This document shows positions 32,559 to 43,079 of a stretch of DNA of 64,000 nt, in pieces; positions within the stretch are counted from its first letter, which is position 1; every line of letters begins with the position of its first letter. The position numbers and the translations under genes were made by a program. A model generated the notes under the pieces. The model saw only the letters and a list, made by a program, of their open reading frames with translations. It searched no databases and had not been told where the DNA came from. Source of the DNA: Eukaryota sp. TZLM1-RC (taxonomy: Eukaryota > Metamonada: BaSk clade); assembly GCA_040285825.1 (NCBI GenBank), contig JAUPSS010000014.1:66337-130336 (forward strand), in the 5' to 3' direction.

Positions 32559-33803
32559 ATGAATGCAGTCGCAGAGTCTCTACTTGAGCACCTCAATGAT
32601 CCACTGCCATCTCTGTGGAAATTTCATCCACCTTCTTTGCTGTCTCAAGCATCGTTTGTTGTTCAACAACTGATTTCATCTTCAAATTCATATCATCAAG
32701 TATTGGCGGTTAAAATTGCTATTCTCTGTCAATCCCTAGTTGAACTTCCTCCATCCATTGATCCAATTACTGCTGCAGTTTATCATCTCTCCCATAGCTC
32801 TCCTGAAAGGGCATTAATAGCTCTTCCCCCATCTGAATGTCCCAAAGTTCTGTTTCTCAAATCAATCTCCTTTGCGCTTCTCAATAACCACTCAAATGCC
32901 CTTCATCACTCTTTACCTCTCCTCTCCTCGTCTCCTTCTCCCTCCTGTTATGCTCTTGTCTCTCTTCTTCTTTCCACACCCACTTCCTCACTTGATCTTC
33001 TCTCTCCTTCATATTCTCAATCCATACCCATCATTCAGAAGGGTATTTCCCTCTACCCAGATGATGTAATCCTCCACGTGATAGCTGCCCTTACTTGGTC
33101 AAGAATTGGATCACCATCCAAAGTCTCTTACCATTTACACACTCTTATTTCATCTCTTCAGAAGCTTTCTCCTGGTTCTCCTCCTTTTTCCATTTCCTTT
33201 TCCTCACACCCTTCACTTCCTTATATAAACGACATCTCTGTTACCCTTCCATCTCTGCCTTCTCCTCTTCAATCCACCATAGCCTTGATATTGACAGTTG
33301 CTGCTATTTGTTTTACTTATCTTCATCAATACCAAGATGCAGCGGTATGTGCTCAATCAGCTGGTACTTTGATTCCCGGATTTGCTCCTGCTTTGTTGCT
33401 GTCGGCTAGAGTACTTGCAAGTGAAGAAATCAACGAAGAATTAAGTTCTTTGGATGCCCTGTATGGTGTTGGTGTCTTGGATTGTGAAAATTTAGAAGTT
33501 GCACTTTATTTGTTGAAAATTTGGTTTGAAGGATTGAGAGAAGTTAAAGAAGCAGATTTAATTTATTTGGAAAACGAATTAGCTTTTATTATAAATAATT
33601 TGAAGAATTGTAAATCAAAAAGCTTTTGGAGAATTCTTTCACCAGGATTACTTGGGGAATGCTATGAGTTAATGGCACGTGTCACTGAGTTGTCTGGTGA
33701 CAAGAAGAGATCAGAAGAGTACAAGCAATTATCAGTAGAGGTGTTTCTTAATACCCCAATAATTAGTTATGAAATTATTGATTTTTTACATTTAATTAAA
33801 TGA
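32559..33803 (+). CDS. Alpha-helical (TPR-like) repeat protein, unassigned
   Basis: 414 residues, predicted nearly all-helical, with alternating amphipathic helices. A-L-x2-S-x3-A-L-N-N-H-S-N-A-L-H-H-S-type pairs and a later Y-x2-A-A-V-C-A-Q-S-A-G pair resemble tetratricopeptide repeats. The middle is unusually rich in Ser, Pro and Leu. The C-terminal 60 residues (F-W-R-I-L-S-P-G-L-L-G-E-C-Y-E-L-M) are the most conserved-looking part. Coatomer epsilon and TTC7-like scaffolds were considered, but no diagnostic motif is visible. It is intronless with a clean ATG. It converges with MYG1, the two stops being only ten bases apart. Confidence 0.75.
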   Translation: MNAVAESLLEHLNDPLPSLWKFHPPSLLSQASFVVQQLISSSNSYHQVLAVKIAILCQSLVELPPSIDPITAAVYHLSHSSPERALIALPPSECPKVLFLKSISFALLNNHSNALHHSLPLLSSSPSPSCYALVSLLLSTPTSSLDLLSPSYSQSIPIIQKGISLYPDDVILHVIAALTWSRIGSPSKVSYHLHTLISSLQKLSPGSPPFSISFSSHPSLPYINDISVTLPSLPSPLQSTIALILTVAAICFTYLHQYQDAAVCAQSAGTLIPGFAPALLLSARVLASEEINEELSSLDALYGVGVLDCENLEVALYLLKIWFEGLREVKEADLIYLENELAFIINNLKNCKSKSFWRILSPGLLGECYELMARVTELSGDKKRSEEYKQLSVEVFLNTPIISYEIIDFLHLIK

Positions 33804-33813
33804 ATTAAACAAT

Positions 33814-34803
33814 TTATTTATTTTCTATACTTAATAAAGCCATTTTCAAAACACTCTCAAAACTTCCCGCACCACCAGTGAACCCACTACCATGGACAAA
33901 ATTAGCATCAGAAATACCACTTTTAACTTTAAGTTCTTCACCTCTCAACCCCCTCCATTCTTGACATATCCCTCTTCTCAATTCAAAACTACCTCTAACC
34001 AAAGGAACAGTGCCCAGTCTGTATTGGTCTTGGTCCTTGTAAATGCAAAACAAAATGTTATTATCTGCGTTTAAACCAAGTTCTTCTTCTATTTCAAGCA
34101 AATGCTCCTTCCAAGGACAGATAATATCAAGGTACACAACTCTACCACTTGAATCAATGCTGAATCTTTCATTGACGGACTTTTCAACAATGGCCCTTGC
34201 TGGCAACCAGCAGCCAGCAATGTAATCAAGAGCATCCCAGAACTCAACCCCAACAAGGTGAACTGCCTTTGCAAACAGATGGTCTACATCAACCACAGAT
34301 TGGTTCCAACAAGGGTTGAGGTTCTTAACCCTAGAGGAGAGATCTGTTGAGATGGAGTATCGTTTGGGAACGTCAGTGTCGTATTGGCTAACACCATTGT
34401 CGATTCCATCAATTGCTTCTACAAAGTTCCTGTACAACCTCACATGGACAAGTTCCACGAGATGATCTGAAAGATGAGGACATCTATCCTTGATGATTTG
34501 TTTACCGAAATGACGATAGACAAGGCCAGCTGAAGAAAGGGGTGTAGAGAAACCAGGGAATGTTTCCTCAAACGGACGTTGATGGTGATCAAAGCGTAGA
34601 GTTGAAGAATCAAAGACACCACCAACATCTACAACTACGTCAGCAAGAGCCATCCTAGACTCATCTCGAGTGCGAATGACAGTAGCGTTTGAGAACCGTG
34701 GAATTTGACGTAGGAGGAATATTGAGAGTGATTCGTCTGCATGAAAAACTCCAGAGTGTGTAACAATTATTCTTGAAGTAGAGGGTTCCTGGGTGGAGGT
34801 CAT
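33814..34803 (-). CDS. MYG1: MYG1-family DHH-like exonuclease
   Basis: About 329 residues, the usual length. MYG1 is a 3'-5' RNA exonuclease of the DHH fold; the animal protein works in nucleus and mitochondria. The family's opening T-H-S-G-x-F-H-A-D-E lies at residues 15-24, a V-V-D-V-G-G motif near 52-57, and R-F-D-H-H-Q-R near 65-71. These supply the metal-binding His/Asp residues. Later family features are I-D-x-I-D-N-G-V near 125 and H-G-x-G-F-T-G-G near the C-terminus. The start at 34803 is chosen because the motif normally lies near the N-terminus and the ATG follows AATCA. An in-frame extension to 34911 would add 36 residues. Confidence 0.92.
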   Translation of the reverse strand: MTSTQEPSTSRIIVTHSGVFHADESLSIFLLRQIPRFSNATVIRTRDESRMALADVVVDVGGVFDSSTLRFDHHQRPFEETFPGFSTPLSSAGLVYRHFGKQIIKDRCPHLSDHLVELVHVRLYRNFVEAIDGIDNGVSQYDTDVPKRYSISTDLSSRVKNLNPCWNQSVVDVDHLFAKAVHLVGVEFWDALDYIAGCWLPARAIVEKSVNERFSIDSSGRVVYLDIICPWKEHLLEIEEELGLNADNNILFCIYKDQDQYRLGTVPLVRGSFELRRGICQEWRGLRGEELKVKSGISDANFVHGSGFTGGAGSFESVLKMALLSIENK

Positions 34804-35562
34804 TGATTGTGAAGGATAGATTAATTTGATAATTAGAATGTTCGAATAAGGCTTCAAATTGTACAGGAGTACCTTATTTTCAGTAAAAGAAAAGCATAAT
34901 GAACATGACAATATTTAAGAACCATAAATTGAACGAGGGAAGCAATAATCACAAAGCTAGAACCCTTAAATTCCAACGTTTTCCTTTTGGAATTCCAAAT
35001 ACTTAAGGAAATACTTAAAGAATTCTAACAGTACTTACTGGAATTCCGGAATTGCAGATTCCTTGTTGGACTTGTTCCAAAATGGAAACTATATCACTCA
35101 GTGTTCAAAATTTCACGTGTTCAACAGGTGCATCCTCAGGTTGAATACGAGCTCTGCTTTACCATCGAAGTATATCAGGGAACAATTATCAAGGTTATGT
35201 ATAACAAATAATTTCAACCAAATTTTTGATAGAACAAAAGTACAGTTTTTCGTAATAACACGGGTCTAAATACACTATCGGGTAAGATTAATCCATGATA
35301 AAAATGAAAAAAATGGTAATGGTGATGGTGATGGTAAGATCCAGTTATCAATTTGTCACATAGACAATTGACAATATTCTCCTTCTCGTCACTTCTTGTT
35401 CTTTTCAGATTTTGTTGGTTTTAGTGTCGAAAATTTGCAGGAGAGGTCGGATTTACAATGGTCAAGACAAAAAGAATTAAAGAAGAAGTGAGATAAGAAA
35501 ACACGAGTAGTTCTGATGCTGAGAACACTGATACCACATCATCAGTCACAAATAACTTCTCA
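34804..35562. other. Intergenic, no gene seen
   Basis: AT-rich, with several GGAATTCC-type palindromes around 34990-35060 and a short (GGTGAT)n tract near 35315-35335. An ATG at 35458 is in frame with the Sel1 gene but reaches TAA after 12 codons. Confidence 0.5.
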
Positions 35563-36690
35563 ATGATCATCCTCAATGATGATCTTTCTTCATCAGATGA
35601 TGAACTACAACCTATATCATCTCTTTCCCCACTAGAACATCAAGCTAATTCCGGAATTGTTGCTGCACAAATTGATCTCGCAAAAATACTTCAACACGGT
35701 GACCAACAGCATCGCCGTAATCCACAAAAGGCTTTTCAATGGGCTCAAAAGGCTGCTGAATCTCGTCATCCAGAAGCTTTGCATATCCTTGCAAGGTGTT
35801 ACTTGGATGGTGTGGGGTATTGTCACCTTGTTTAACCAGTCTTGTTTAACCACAGAACGGAAAAGAATATAGATTTGGGATATGGTCTTCTAAAGGAAGC
35901 TGCTTTCACCCATGAGCACCCTGACTCGATGGCTACTATAGCCAACTGTTGGTTAACCACACATAAGGCAGAAAAGACTCCCGACCAAGCCAAGAGTTTG
36001 TTCAAGAAAGCTGCTAAGAATGGAAGCGCTTTTGGGATGTTTAAATTGGCAATATGCTACGATAAAGGAATCGGAACCACTATTGACCAAGAAAAGGCTC
36101 TGTTGTGGTACGAAGCAGCTGCTGACAATGGAATTGCATCTGCAGCAAAGCAATTGGGAGACTATTATAAAAGTGAACCCAATAGTGATCCATTTAAAGC
36201 CTTTGAGTACTATTCAAAGGCTGCTGAATCCGGAATGGTTGAAGCAATGGTACAGTTGTCGTATTTATTGTCATCTGGCACTGGGTGTACCAAGAACCAA
36301 GAAACAGCAAGAGAGTGGATGAAAAAAGCTGCAGATCGGGGACATTCCCGTGCACAAAACCAAGTAGGTCATTATTACAAAAGAAATAACAATATGACAC
36401 TGGCAGTAAAGTATTGGACTAAATGTGTACGACATGGGAAAGGAGTTCCAGGTTCCAGCGATTCTGCCTATCAATTAGGAATTGCTTATCAAAATGGCAA
36501 GGGGGTTGATAGAAATCTGAGGAAAGCGTTTTTAAATTATAAACAAGCAGCCAATGATTCCAATTATGTGAAAAGGACAAATGCCATCAAATCTGTGATG
36601 CACTTTTTAAGAAATGGAATGGGGGTGAATAGAAATGATACAGAAATGAGGAAATGGCAAGCATTATTAAGAAGAATCGAACCCCATTAG
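35563..36690 (+). CDS. Sel1-like repeat (SLR/TPR) protein (2 exons)
   Basis: Exons 35563-35816 and 35856-36690 are separated by a 39-nt intron (GTATTG...CCACAG), giving 362 residues. Splicing restores D-G-V-G-T-E-K-N, the standard loop between two Sel1 repeats. Roughly eight repeats of about 36 residues follow the pattern A-x3-L-G-x2-Y-x2-G-x-G-x4-D-x2-K-A-x2-W-x2-K-A-A-x2-G. Sel1 repeats form a superhelical scaffold; related proteins act in ER quality control and signalling, but nothing here identifies partners. There is no signal peptide or membrane segment. The N-terminal 25 residues are acidic and Ser-rich. The start has the TCA-ATG context. Confidence 0.88.
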
Positions 36691-37117
36691 AGTTTTTTAA
36701 TGGAATTTCTTGTAATTTAATAAAAGTTTCATTAAAATGCCTAAAACAAATGTAACACGGCAGTATTATTAATCCTTGAATATTATACACTTCAAACTAC
36801 AATAACATTTGGGCTGTTGTGGCATTTGGAATGAATGCAGACATAAGCTTGTTTTTCACCTCCTTCATTTGTTCCGCTCAAGATTTTAATATTGTCAACA
36901 GAGATTCGAGGGGGCTGAAATTTGTTCGAGCTGAGAAAAATTTGAATCCCCTATCCCGCTAACAAATGCAAGCAGTGTGTTTACGCAAGCTTGTTCACTT
37001 GTTGTTATCAAATGTAAACGCAGTCAAAGGAAAATGACTGCAAAACAGGGATCCATCGCAAAATTACTCTGTTTGTGTCAGGGCAGAAAAATAATTCCGA
37101 CAAGTTTTGACGGTTGT
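36691..37117 (-). pseudogene. Tail of Ty3/gypsy RNase H beyond a non-LTR insertion
   Basis: About 100 bases left of the insertion at 37118 (37010-37117, minus strand) read N-R-Q-N-L-S-E-L-F ... N-R-V-I-L-R-W-I-P-V-L-Q-S-F-S-F-D. This is the end of a Ty3/gypsy RNase H and matches what is missing at 38266. No recognisable coding remains between 36691 and 37010. Confidence 0.65.
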
Positions 37118-37125
37118 AAAATACT

Positions 37126-38265
37126 TTTTTTTTTATTATTTATTTTTATTCAACAACAAATATGAAATACACAATTAAAACTCCACATCCTCAAAACCTG
37201 CCTCCCCTACATCAAAACAATTAATCGCCAAAGATTCAGAAAATTTCCCAAAAGAAGATAGTGAATCAGAAATTAGTGTTACCATTCCCTTAAAAATAGA
37301 AAATACAATCCTGTTTTGCCAGTAAACACGATTGAAAATTCTTCCAGTTCTTTCCTTTACAACTACAACAAAATCCTCAAGGAAAGCCATAGCAGCCTTA
37401 CCTAGAGATCCAAGCAAAGAAAAAACAAATGGACATAAATTATATTGGGCATGAGAATTTTCATTAACCGAGGAAATGGGTTTCGCATATTTAGCAATTT
37501 TATATTTTTCGCCTGCAAGAAGAGGATTATTTACATCCGAGTTAATGAAATGTTTGTTAGAGGAATTACAAGGGTCAATAGACATGGCGTCCAAAATAGT
37601 AAAACTACCATTTAAACCAGGAACAACTAGATCACCTCTAGTCAGACCCATAGAAGCTCTGTTGTAACGCGTACTATCAATATTGGGATCATCAAGAATT
37701 AATTTTGATAACAGCGGTTCTAAAAAGGAATCTACACGATATGATTTGCACATTACATAAATTTGGTCCCTGACGTTATTATGCACTTTGCTTCTAAACG
37801 TAATGAAATGTTTACAGTTCAAAAGATGAGTAAACAAAAGAGGTTTACCACATTTACAAGTTAAATGATTGGGCAAATTGTTTGGCCACAGAAAACAACG
37901 AAAACGCATGTTTAGAAGCCATTCATTGTCTTTTTAACAAGAGTCCATAAACAGAGGGAACTTGAGTTACTAAAGCAGCAGCTGAACTATCACGAATATC
38001 CTTTAAAAAATTACCGAAAGCGGGATTTTTAGTTTTGGCCAAGCCAAGTCTTACTTCATAATCCAAGCCTTCATATAATTTAACCAGATGGTGCTGAAGC
38101 TTTTTCAAGCAAAAACGTAAATTTGGAAGTGATCGAGTGGGAATTTCTTGAACATTTTGAGGAAAACACTGAATCCAGATATCACTAGGCAAATTTTCTA
38201 ATTCAAATTGCAGTTGATTCAAGTAAAAATTTGATTCACCATTGATCAGATGAACAAAATAAAAA
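37126..38265 (-). mobile_element. 5'-truncated non-LTR retroelement (family D)
   Basis: Flanked by the octamer AAAATACT at 37118-37125 and 38266-38273, with a T-rich run (its poly-A tail on the minus strand) at 37126-37150. The coding part covers the segment after RT: S-D-I-W-I-Q-C-F-P, a C-x-C-x7-H-x3-C knuckle near 37850-37810, R-G-D-L-V-V-P-G-L-N-G with I-L-D-A-M-S-I-D-P near 37640-37575, then W-Q-N-R-I-V-F-S-I-F-K-G-M. One stop or frameshift near 37920 separates two otherwise open frames. The lysine of the D-x-K endonuclease motif is replaced (D-A-M). It is inserted in the Ty3 RNase H relic. Confidence 0.85.
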
Positions 38266-39190
38266 AAAATACTGTTAAATATCGAGTTTTCAAGTAAATG
38301 GCAAGATTCGGTTGGTTAAAAGTCATTACAATGGCGAAGAGTTCTTTTTGAATGGTAGACCAGCGTTGTTTTGTAGGCGACAGAATTCTTGAACAGAAAG
38401 ACAACGGAGCTACAATATTTTTTGAAAGGCAAGTTCCAAGTCCAGAGGGAGATAATTTTTTCCAAATGATTCCAACAATACCCATCTCAGAAGCGTCATT
38501 AGAGACAAAGTTTGGGGGCTCATTACCAAGCAGTTCTAAGAAGACGCTGTTACTTATCGTCTTTTTATTTTTATTACAAAATTCCATCTGTTGATTGGTT
38601 AAGGAAATTCTTCGTGGTTTCCCCACAGTTCTATAAGCGGGGCCAGTTGAGCGCTAATTGCGGGAAACTTGTCCCGAACAAAATTGATGACACCTACGAC
38701 GGAACGGAGTTCTGGATTTTAGTATGTACCTAACTCTTATTAAGCTTTCCAATTTCTGAGGGGCAAATTCTACGGGTGCCTTTCTCGAATATACTTTCAA
38801 GCACTAGAATGGGAAAGTGTTTTGTCTGGAATGCGCATTTATGGAGACCAATTCTTACTCGATATTCTCGTGCTCTCTAAAAGACATAGTCTAGAGGAAA
38901 TAAGAAGTCAGCTTTCTGGTCAGCGACAACGATTAACTTCATCTAAGTAAATGAGACTCATTCACAATCGAAAATTTCTTTTATGAGATTCTGAAAAATA
39001 ACAAGGACGTTCTCGAATCCAAAATAAACGTAGTTGAACTTTAATTTTTTTCTAAGAATTATTATAGCAGTACTTGGTTGGTCTTTTGGGCGTAAGTATA
39101 GTTGCCAGAAAGCTTTTGGCAAATCTAAAGTAGCAACAAAAACAGCAGAAGAAATTAAACACAAACCACTTAGTTTAGCACACCAGTAAA
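38266..39190 (-). pseudogene. Ty3/gypsy relic: reverse transcriptase and RNase H
   Basis: Minus-strand order: A-T-L-D-L-P-K-A-F-W-Q-L near 39130-39095 (RT palm), F-x-F-G-F-E-N-V ... F-Q-N-L near 39030-38985, degenerate RT C-terminus, then V-S-N-D-A-S-E-M-G-I-V-G near 38510-38475 and S-T-I-Q-K-E-L-F-A near 38350-38320 (RNase H). Many stops and frameshifts. RNase H continues at 37117 on the far side of the family D insertion. No protease, integrase or LTR was recognised nearby. Confidence 0.82.
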
Positions 39191-39700
39191 GATTTAGAGT
39201 TCATTAGTGATGGCGTTATCATGAGCCAGTGAATTTAAATCATTATACTTCTATCCCATTACTGTTATTGTTGCTATAATTCTATATAAAAGTACTTGCT
39301 ACTGAAATACCTATATAGATTTGCTGATAAATATTGAAAGCATCAGCTTTGAATTGAACTGTTTATTCAATAATTTAACTACAGATAACATAGTTGACAT
39401 TTTCCGTTTTCGGATATATGCCTGAAAGATTTTCTTGGTTCCATGTCCAATGATATTACACATGACACTGTGGTTGAGAAAAAGAGATTCTATCAAGTGG
39501 GTTCAATTTCAAAACAAACAAATATTATTGTTAATATGTAAATAGTATTGAAGGTGTTGATAATGACAAAAACAGACAACTTGTTCTTAATTCATTCCCA
39601 TATAACATAATTAGAAGTAGTATTATTGAAGCCCCTGTTATGGATTCAAAATTGAAACAATCATGAAATAAGAGTGATTAAAAGTCAAAATAAGGAACTA
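39191..39700. other. No gene seen
   Basis: Upstream region of the PIG-V gene, AT-rich. No further Ty3 sequence was recognised. Confidence 0.5.
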
Positions 39701-41077
39701 ATGTTCACAATTCAATCTCATGCAGAAGCTTCTCAATGGATTCATTACTTGGCAGTTGGTTCTCGTGTCTTCTTCGTCATTCTGCTGGCAGGAGCTTCTT
39801 TTCTCCCCGTTTACGACAAATCGTCATTGTTAAACCAGCCACCAACCACGATCCTCTCCACCATTACCAATCATCTGGCCCCATTCTGTTCATGGGATGG
39901 GGAGCATTTCGCTTCGATCACCTCTTATGGCTACACTACTGAACAATCCTTTGCTTTCTTCCCTGGCTTTCCTATCTTTGTCCGGGCTTGTTCCTTTCTC
40001 TTTAAATTTGCCTACCGTTTCATTCCCCCTGAAATTGTCCACTGTGTTGTTGGTTCTGCTATTTCCAACTTTTGTTACGTTTTATTCATACGCTATTTGT
40101 TCACTGTGAACCAACTTGTACTTGGTCATTGGAGAAATGCTTACATAACTACTGTGTTATACATCTTTTTAAATCCTTCCAATGTCTTTTTTTCTGTAAA
40201 TTATTCCGAAAGTGTTTACAATCTGTTGTTTATTCTGGGCATTACCGGGTTTTTTGCAATCTCTATTGATCCAGCATCTTCAACGCAATCAATCAGATTA
40301 GTTCAATCAAATCTGATACCTACCCTTTCTGGAACATTGTTACTATTTTTAGCAACATTTGTGAAAAGTATGGGTATTTTTAACATTATTTTTGTTTTAT
40401 TTTCATTTCTACTTATGCATAACAAGAATTACTCAATGTTTTTCACTACTTTGATTTACTCAATTATTGCTATTTTCCCTTTTTTCTCGTTTCAATTATT
40501 TGCCTATTATCAATTGCCCTTTGAATTCAAACCAGATATTAAGGAATTTTATAAAATTTACAGCAAAATTCAAACTAAGTATTGGAATTTGGGTAAATTT
40601 ACTTTTTGGCATGTTGAACAACTTCCTAATTTTATTTTGGCATTTCCTTTTGTTTCGTTGTCTTTTGTTTCTATTGTATTGGTTTTTTCGCTGCACATAA
40701 CACAATTAATTAAGAAAAGGCGGTCAAAATTGAAACGTGTCAAGTCCAGAAAAGGTAAGACCTATCAAATTGGTCAACAGGAGTCAAGCGCAGACTCCCT
40801 CATCAAGAACACATTTGAAAGTTTTGGTCTTGCTTCTAATTTCACGATTCCATTCTTGGTTCATTTTGTTATTGTGCTTGGTTTTCTTCTAATTTTTGGC
40901 CATGTTCAAACAATTCCTCGATTGTTGAGTAACAATCCTTTGATTTATTGGGTTTTGGGTTATTTTTTGTCAAAAAAGGGAATTTTAAAATCAATAGGTT
41001 TAATTTTTTCTACCATTTTCGTTTTTCAATCTATTTTTGGTGCATTTTTGTTTTCCACTTTTAATCCTTATACCTAA
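39701..41077 (+). CDS. PIG-V-type GPI mannosyltransferase 2
   Basis: 458 residues with about eight or more hydrophobic helices. PIG-V/Gpi18 adds the second mannose to the glycosylphosphatidylinositol anchor precursor on the luminal side of the ER, using dolichol-phosphate-mannose. The first luminal loop holds C-S-W-D-G-E-H-F and G-Y ... F-A-F-F-P-G-F-P (about residues 60-90), the family signature with its functionally important W-D pair. A second signature, F-F-S-V-N-Y-S-E-S-V-Y, follows near residue 165. A basic cytosolic loop (K-K-R-R-S-K-L-K-R) lies near residue 345. The ATG at 39701 is the first in the open frame. It is intronless. Confidence 0.88.
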   Translation: MFTIQSHAEASQWIHYLAVGSRVFFVILLAGASFLPVYDKSSLLNQPPTTILSTITNHLAPFCSWDGEHFASITSYGYTTEQSFAFFPGFPIFVRACSFLFKFAYRFIPPEIVHCVVGSAISNFCYVLFIRYLFTVNQLVLGHWRNAYITTVLYIFLNPSNVFFSVNYSESVYNLLFILGITGFFAISIDPASSTQSIRLVQSNLIPTLSGTLLLFLATFVKSMGIFNIIFVLFSFLLMHNKNYSMFFTTLIYSIIAIFPFFSFQLFAYYQLPFEFKPDIKEFYKIYSKIQTKYWNLGKFTFWHVEQLPNFILAFPFVSLSFVSIVLVFSLHITQLIKKRRSKLKRVKSRKGKTYQIGQQESSADSLIKNTFESFGLASNFTIPFLVHFVIVLGFLLIFGHVQTIPRLLSNNPLIYWVLGYFLSKKGILKSIGLIFSTIFVFQSIFGAFLFSTFNPYT

Positions 41078-41305
41078 TAAATAATTTGTTAGAAATGAAT
41101 TCAATCAATACGTTATCACTTGGGCACTTGGTAGTTGAATAACAATCAAATCATTCATCAAAACGGTGCTAAAAGAATAACTTGCTTGTATATTGAAAAT
41201 ACAGTTTTCTTGCAATCCAATAATAATCCTTAGTTGTAGAGCAATTTGAATTTTCAAGAAGAAAAAGTCAAATTTGGAATTAATTTATTAAATTTATACA
41301 GATAC

Positions 41306-42982
41306 TTAAACACATGGTTCTACCTTTTCCTTATAAAGTTGCATTGCTTCTTTATTCCAATCAACCTCTTCAACTCCCAGCAAGACAGATCGAATTCTAT
41401 TTTCACCATTATAGGTTTCATAAGTAATCTTGGTTCTACACAAAAAAGGAGTAAACTTTAATCGATCAATTAAGCTATCAAAAGCTTCTGGGTCTGATTG
41501 CTTTAATTGACCTATATCGGCAGCTGATTGATTGAAGATGACCTTCATGGGCTCATCAAAAGCAGTAGTGAATAACGTATCAGTTTCATCCTGAATCTGA
41601 ACTCTACAAGTAAATCTTGGCCTGAATTGGGTATTGGTATTACATTTACCACAGAATGCTTGGTCACCATTAATTTCCACCTTCTTATTACAAACTTGGC
41701 ATGCATTGTAATAGAAAGGGGCATCTGCATCCTTTGACATTGCTCTAATGTCGATAATTCTTCCAAAAATGGTAACAAATGCTGGCTGGTCAAGTCCTAA
41801 AGAATCTTCGTGAATCTTAGCAATGGAAACCCTTTGATTTGATTGATTAGGGTTTTGATTGGAGTTTCCTATTGAAGCTGATAGACTGGTAGTTTGATTA
41901 AGACCTGATAACGCCCACATTTGAAGTCCTCTTGACTCCTCAAGACTGCTGACGTCACCAAAAATTCTGGTTGAGGAAACCGTAGATAACGATTTCTGAT
42001 CTCTATAAGAGGTCACCTTTGCTCCTTTGATAACAATCACTTGCCCTTCTTGGAGGTCATTAACTGTATCAACATTCTTTCCCCAAACGGTCAAGTTGAG
42101 CTCACTGCCACCGTTTGACTGATCAGCAATGACACCATCCAATTTAGTTATTTCCTTGTTGAACTTGGTTGAAGTGACGGTACTTGGAGGATCTTTTCTT
42201 TTCAAAACAACCAAAACATCTACCACGTCCCCATCAGGTCGAGTGCTGACGTCATAAAGGTTCAAAAAGGGACCAGAAATCAAAGAAATTGAGCTGGTTT
42301 CCGGTCCATTGTATTCCTTGACAATAGATTCGCTTTTCAAACTAATTTCGTATTCATGTTTGGTAGTATTAAACCTTGAATCAGCAACCTTGACTGTGAA
42401 GTTTGATATGATTAACCCCTTTCCTTCCTGAACAATACCTTCCAAATTGGTAGCAACATCATTGAACCCTGCTACCTTGATTTCATCTCCATTCTTATCA
42501 GCTACACAGAATGAAAAGAGGGTTCCACTACCCCTGGCGTTGTTCCAGTGTCGTAATCCTGAAACGGAAGTGACTTTTACCAGGATGGATTGCTTGCCTC
42601 TAATGAAGTTGTTGAGGGCAGCAACTGGGACATGTGAGGATTGGGAAGAGGAGGGAGCAGTGTTGGTAGGGAGAGGTCTTGTTGGAAGAGAGGAAGTCGA
42701 GCGTTGAACAGGGATGAAAGACTTAATCATAATGATAGAGTTGTGCTGTTCAAGCTTGGTAAGGTTGATGTATGACCCTCTAGAGAGAGTGGACGCCTGA
42801 GGAATATCTTCGGAAGAGAAGAATGCTTTTGATTGACCGCTTCCATCTGAGATGGTACATGTCACTCCCTTTACAGGGCCATTGAGATGTTGAGTTGGTT
42901 GGTCAATAATTTCAACTATACAGGGAGTGGGTACCTTGGATGTCAAAGCAATAGACTTAAGGGCATTTGGTGTTAGAGACAT
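41306..42982 (-). CDS. RPA1: Replication protein A large subunit (RPA1/RFA1)
   Basis: 558 residues. The single-stranded-DNA-binding subunit of the RPA heterotrimer in replication, repair and recombination. Domain order fits the family: an N-terminal OB fold (about 1-100), a Ser/Pro-rich linker (about 103-122), two tandem OB folds DBD-A and DBD-B (from about 130, with W-N-N-A-R-G-S-G-T-L-F-S-F), and C-terminal DBD-C. DBD-C contains a zinc ribbon, C-Q-V-C followed by C-G-K-C, near residues 425-445. It is slightly shorter than the roughly 600-residue animal and yeast proteins. Start context AGTCA-ATG. A family B retroelement relic ends about 100 bp upstream of the ATG. Confidence 0.93.
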   Translation of the reverse strand: MSLTPNALKSIALTSKVPTPCIVEIIDQPTQHLNGPVKGVTCTISDGSGQSKAFFSSEDIPQASTLSRGSYINLTKLEQHNSIIMIKSFIPVQRSTSSLPTRPLPTNTAPSSSQSSHVPVAALNNFIRGKQSILVKVTSVSGLRHWNNARGSGTLFSFCVADKNGDEIKVAGFNDVATNLEGIVQEGKGLIISNFTVKVADSRFNTTKHEYEISLKSESIVKEYNGPETSSISLISGPFLNLYDVSTRPDGDVVDVLVVLKRKDPPSTVTSTKFNKEITKLDGVIADQSNGGSELNLTVWGKNVDTVNDLQEGQVIVIKGAKVTSYRDQKSLSTVSSTRIFGDVSSLEESRGLQMWALSGLNQTTSLSASIGNSNQNPNQSNQRVSIAKIHEDSLGLDQPAFVTIFGRIIDIRAMSKDADAPFYYNACQVCNKKVEINGDQAFCGKCNTNTQFRPRFTCRVQIQDETDTLFTTAFDEPMKVIFNQSAADIGQLKQSDPEAFDSLIDRLKFTPFLCRTKITYETYNGENRIRSVLLGVEEVDWNKEAMQLYKEKVEPCV

Positions 42983-43079
42983 TGACTATTGGATATAATG
43001 CAGGATAGTAATATGATGTCTGCAACTGCTGAAGGATGTAGATGAATTGCAGTACAAATTTCTTTTTTAACACAATTTT

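Noticed and set aside
32559-33803. Coatomer epsilon or TTC7 assignment
   Set aside because: Only generic helical-repeat character is visible, with no diagnostic motif, so a neutral name was kept.
34804-34911. 36-residue N-terminal extension of MYG1 as a targeting peptide
   Set aside because: The extension lacks the Arg/Ser-rich amphipathic character of a mitochondrial signal, and the family motif normally starts near residue 15.
35458-35562. In-frame upstream ATG for the Sel1 gene
   Set aside because: It runs into TAA after 12 codons and no plausible short intron removes the stop.
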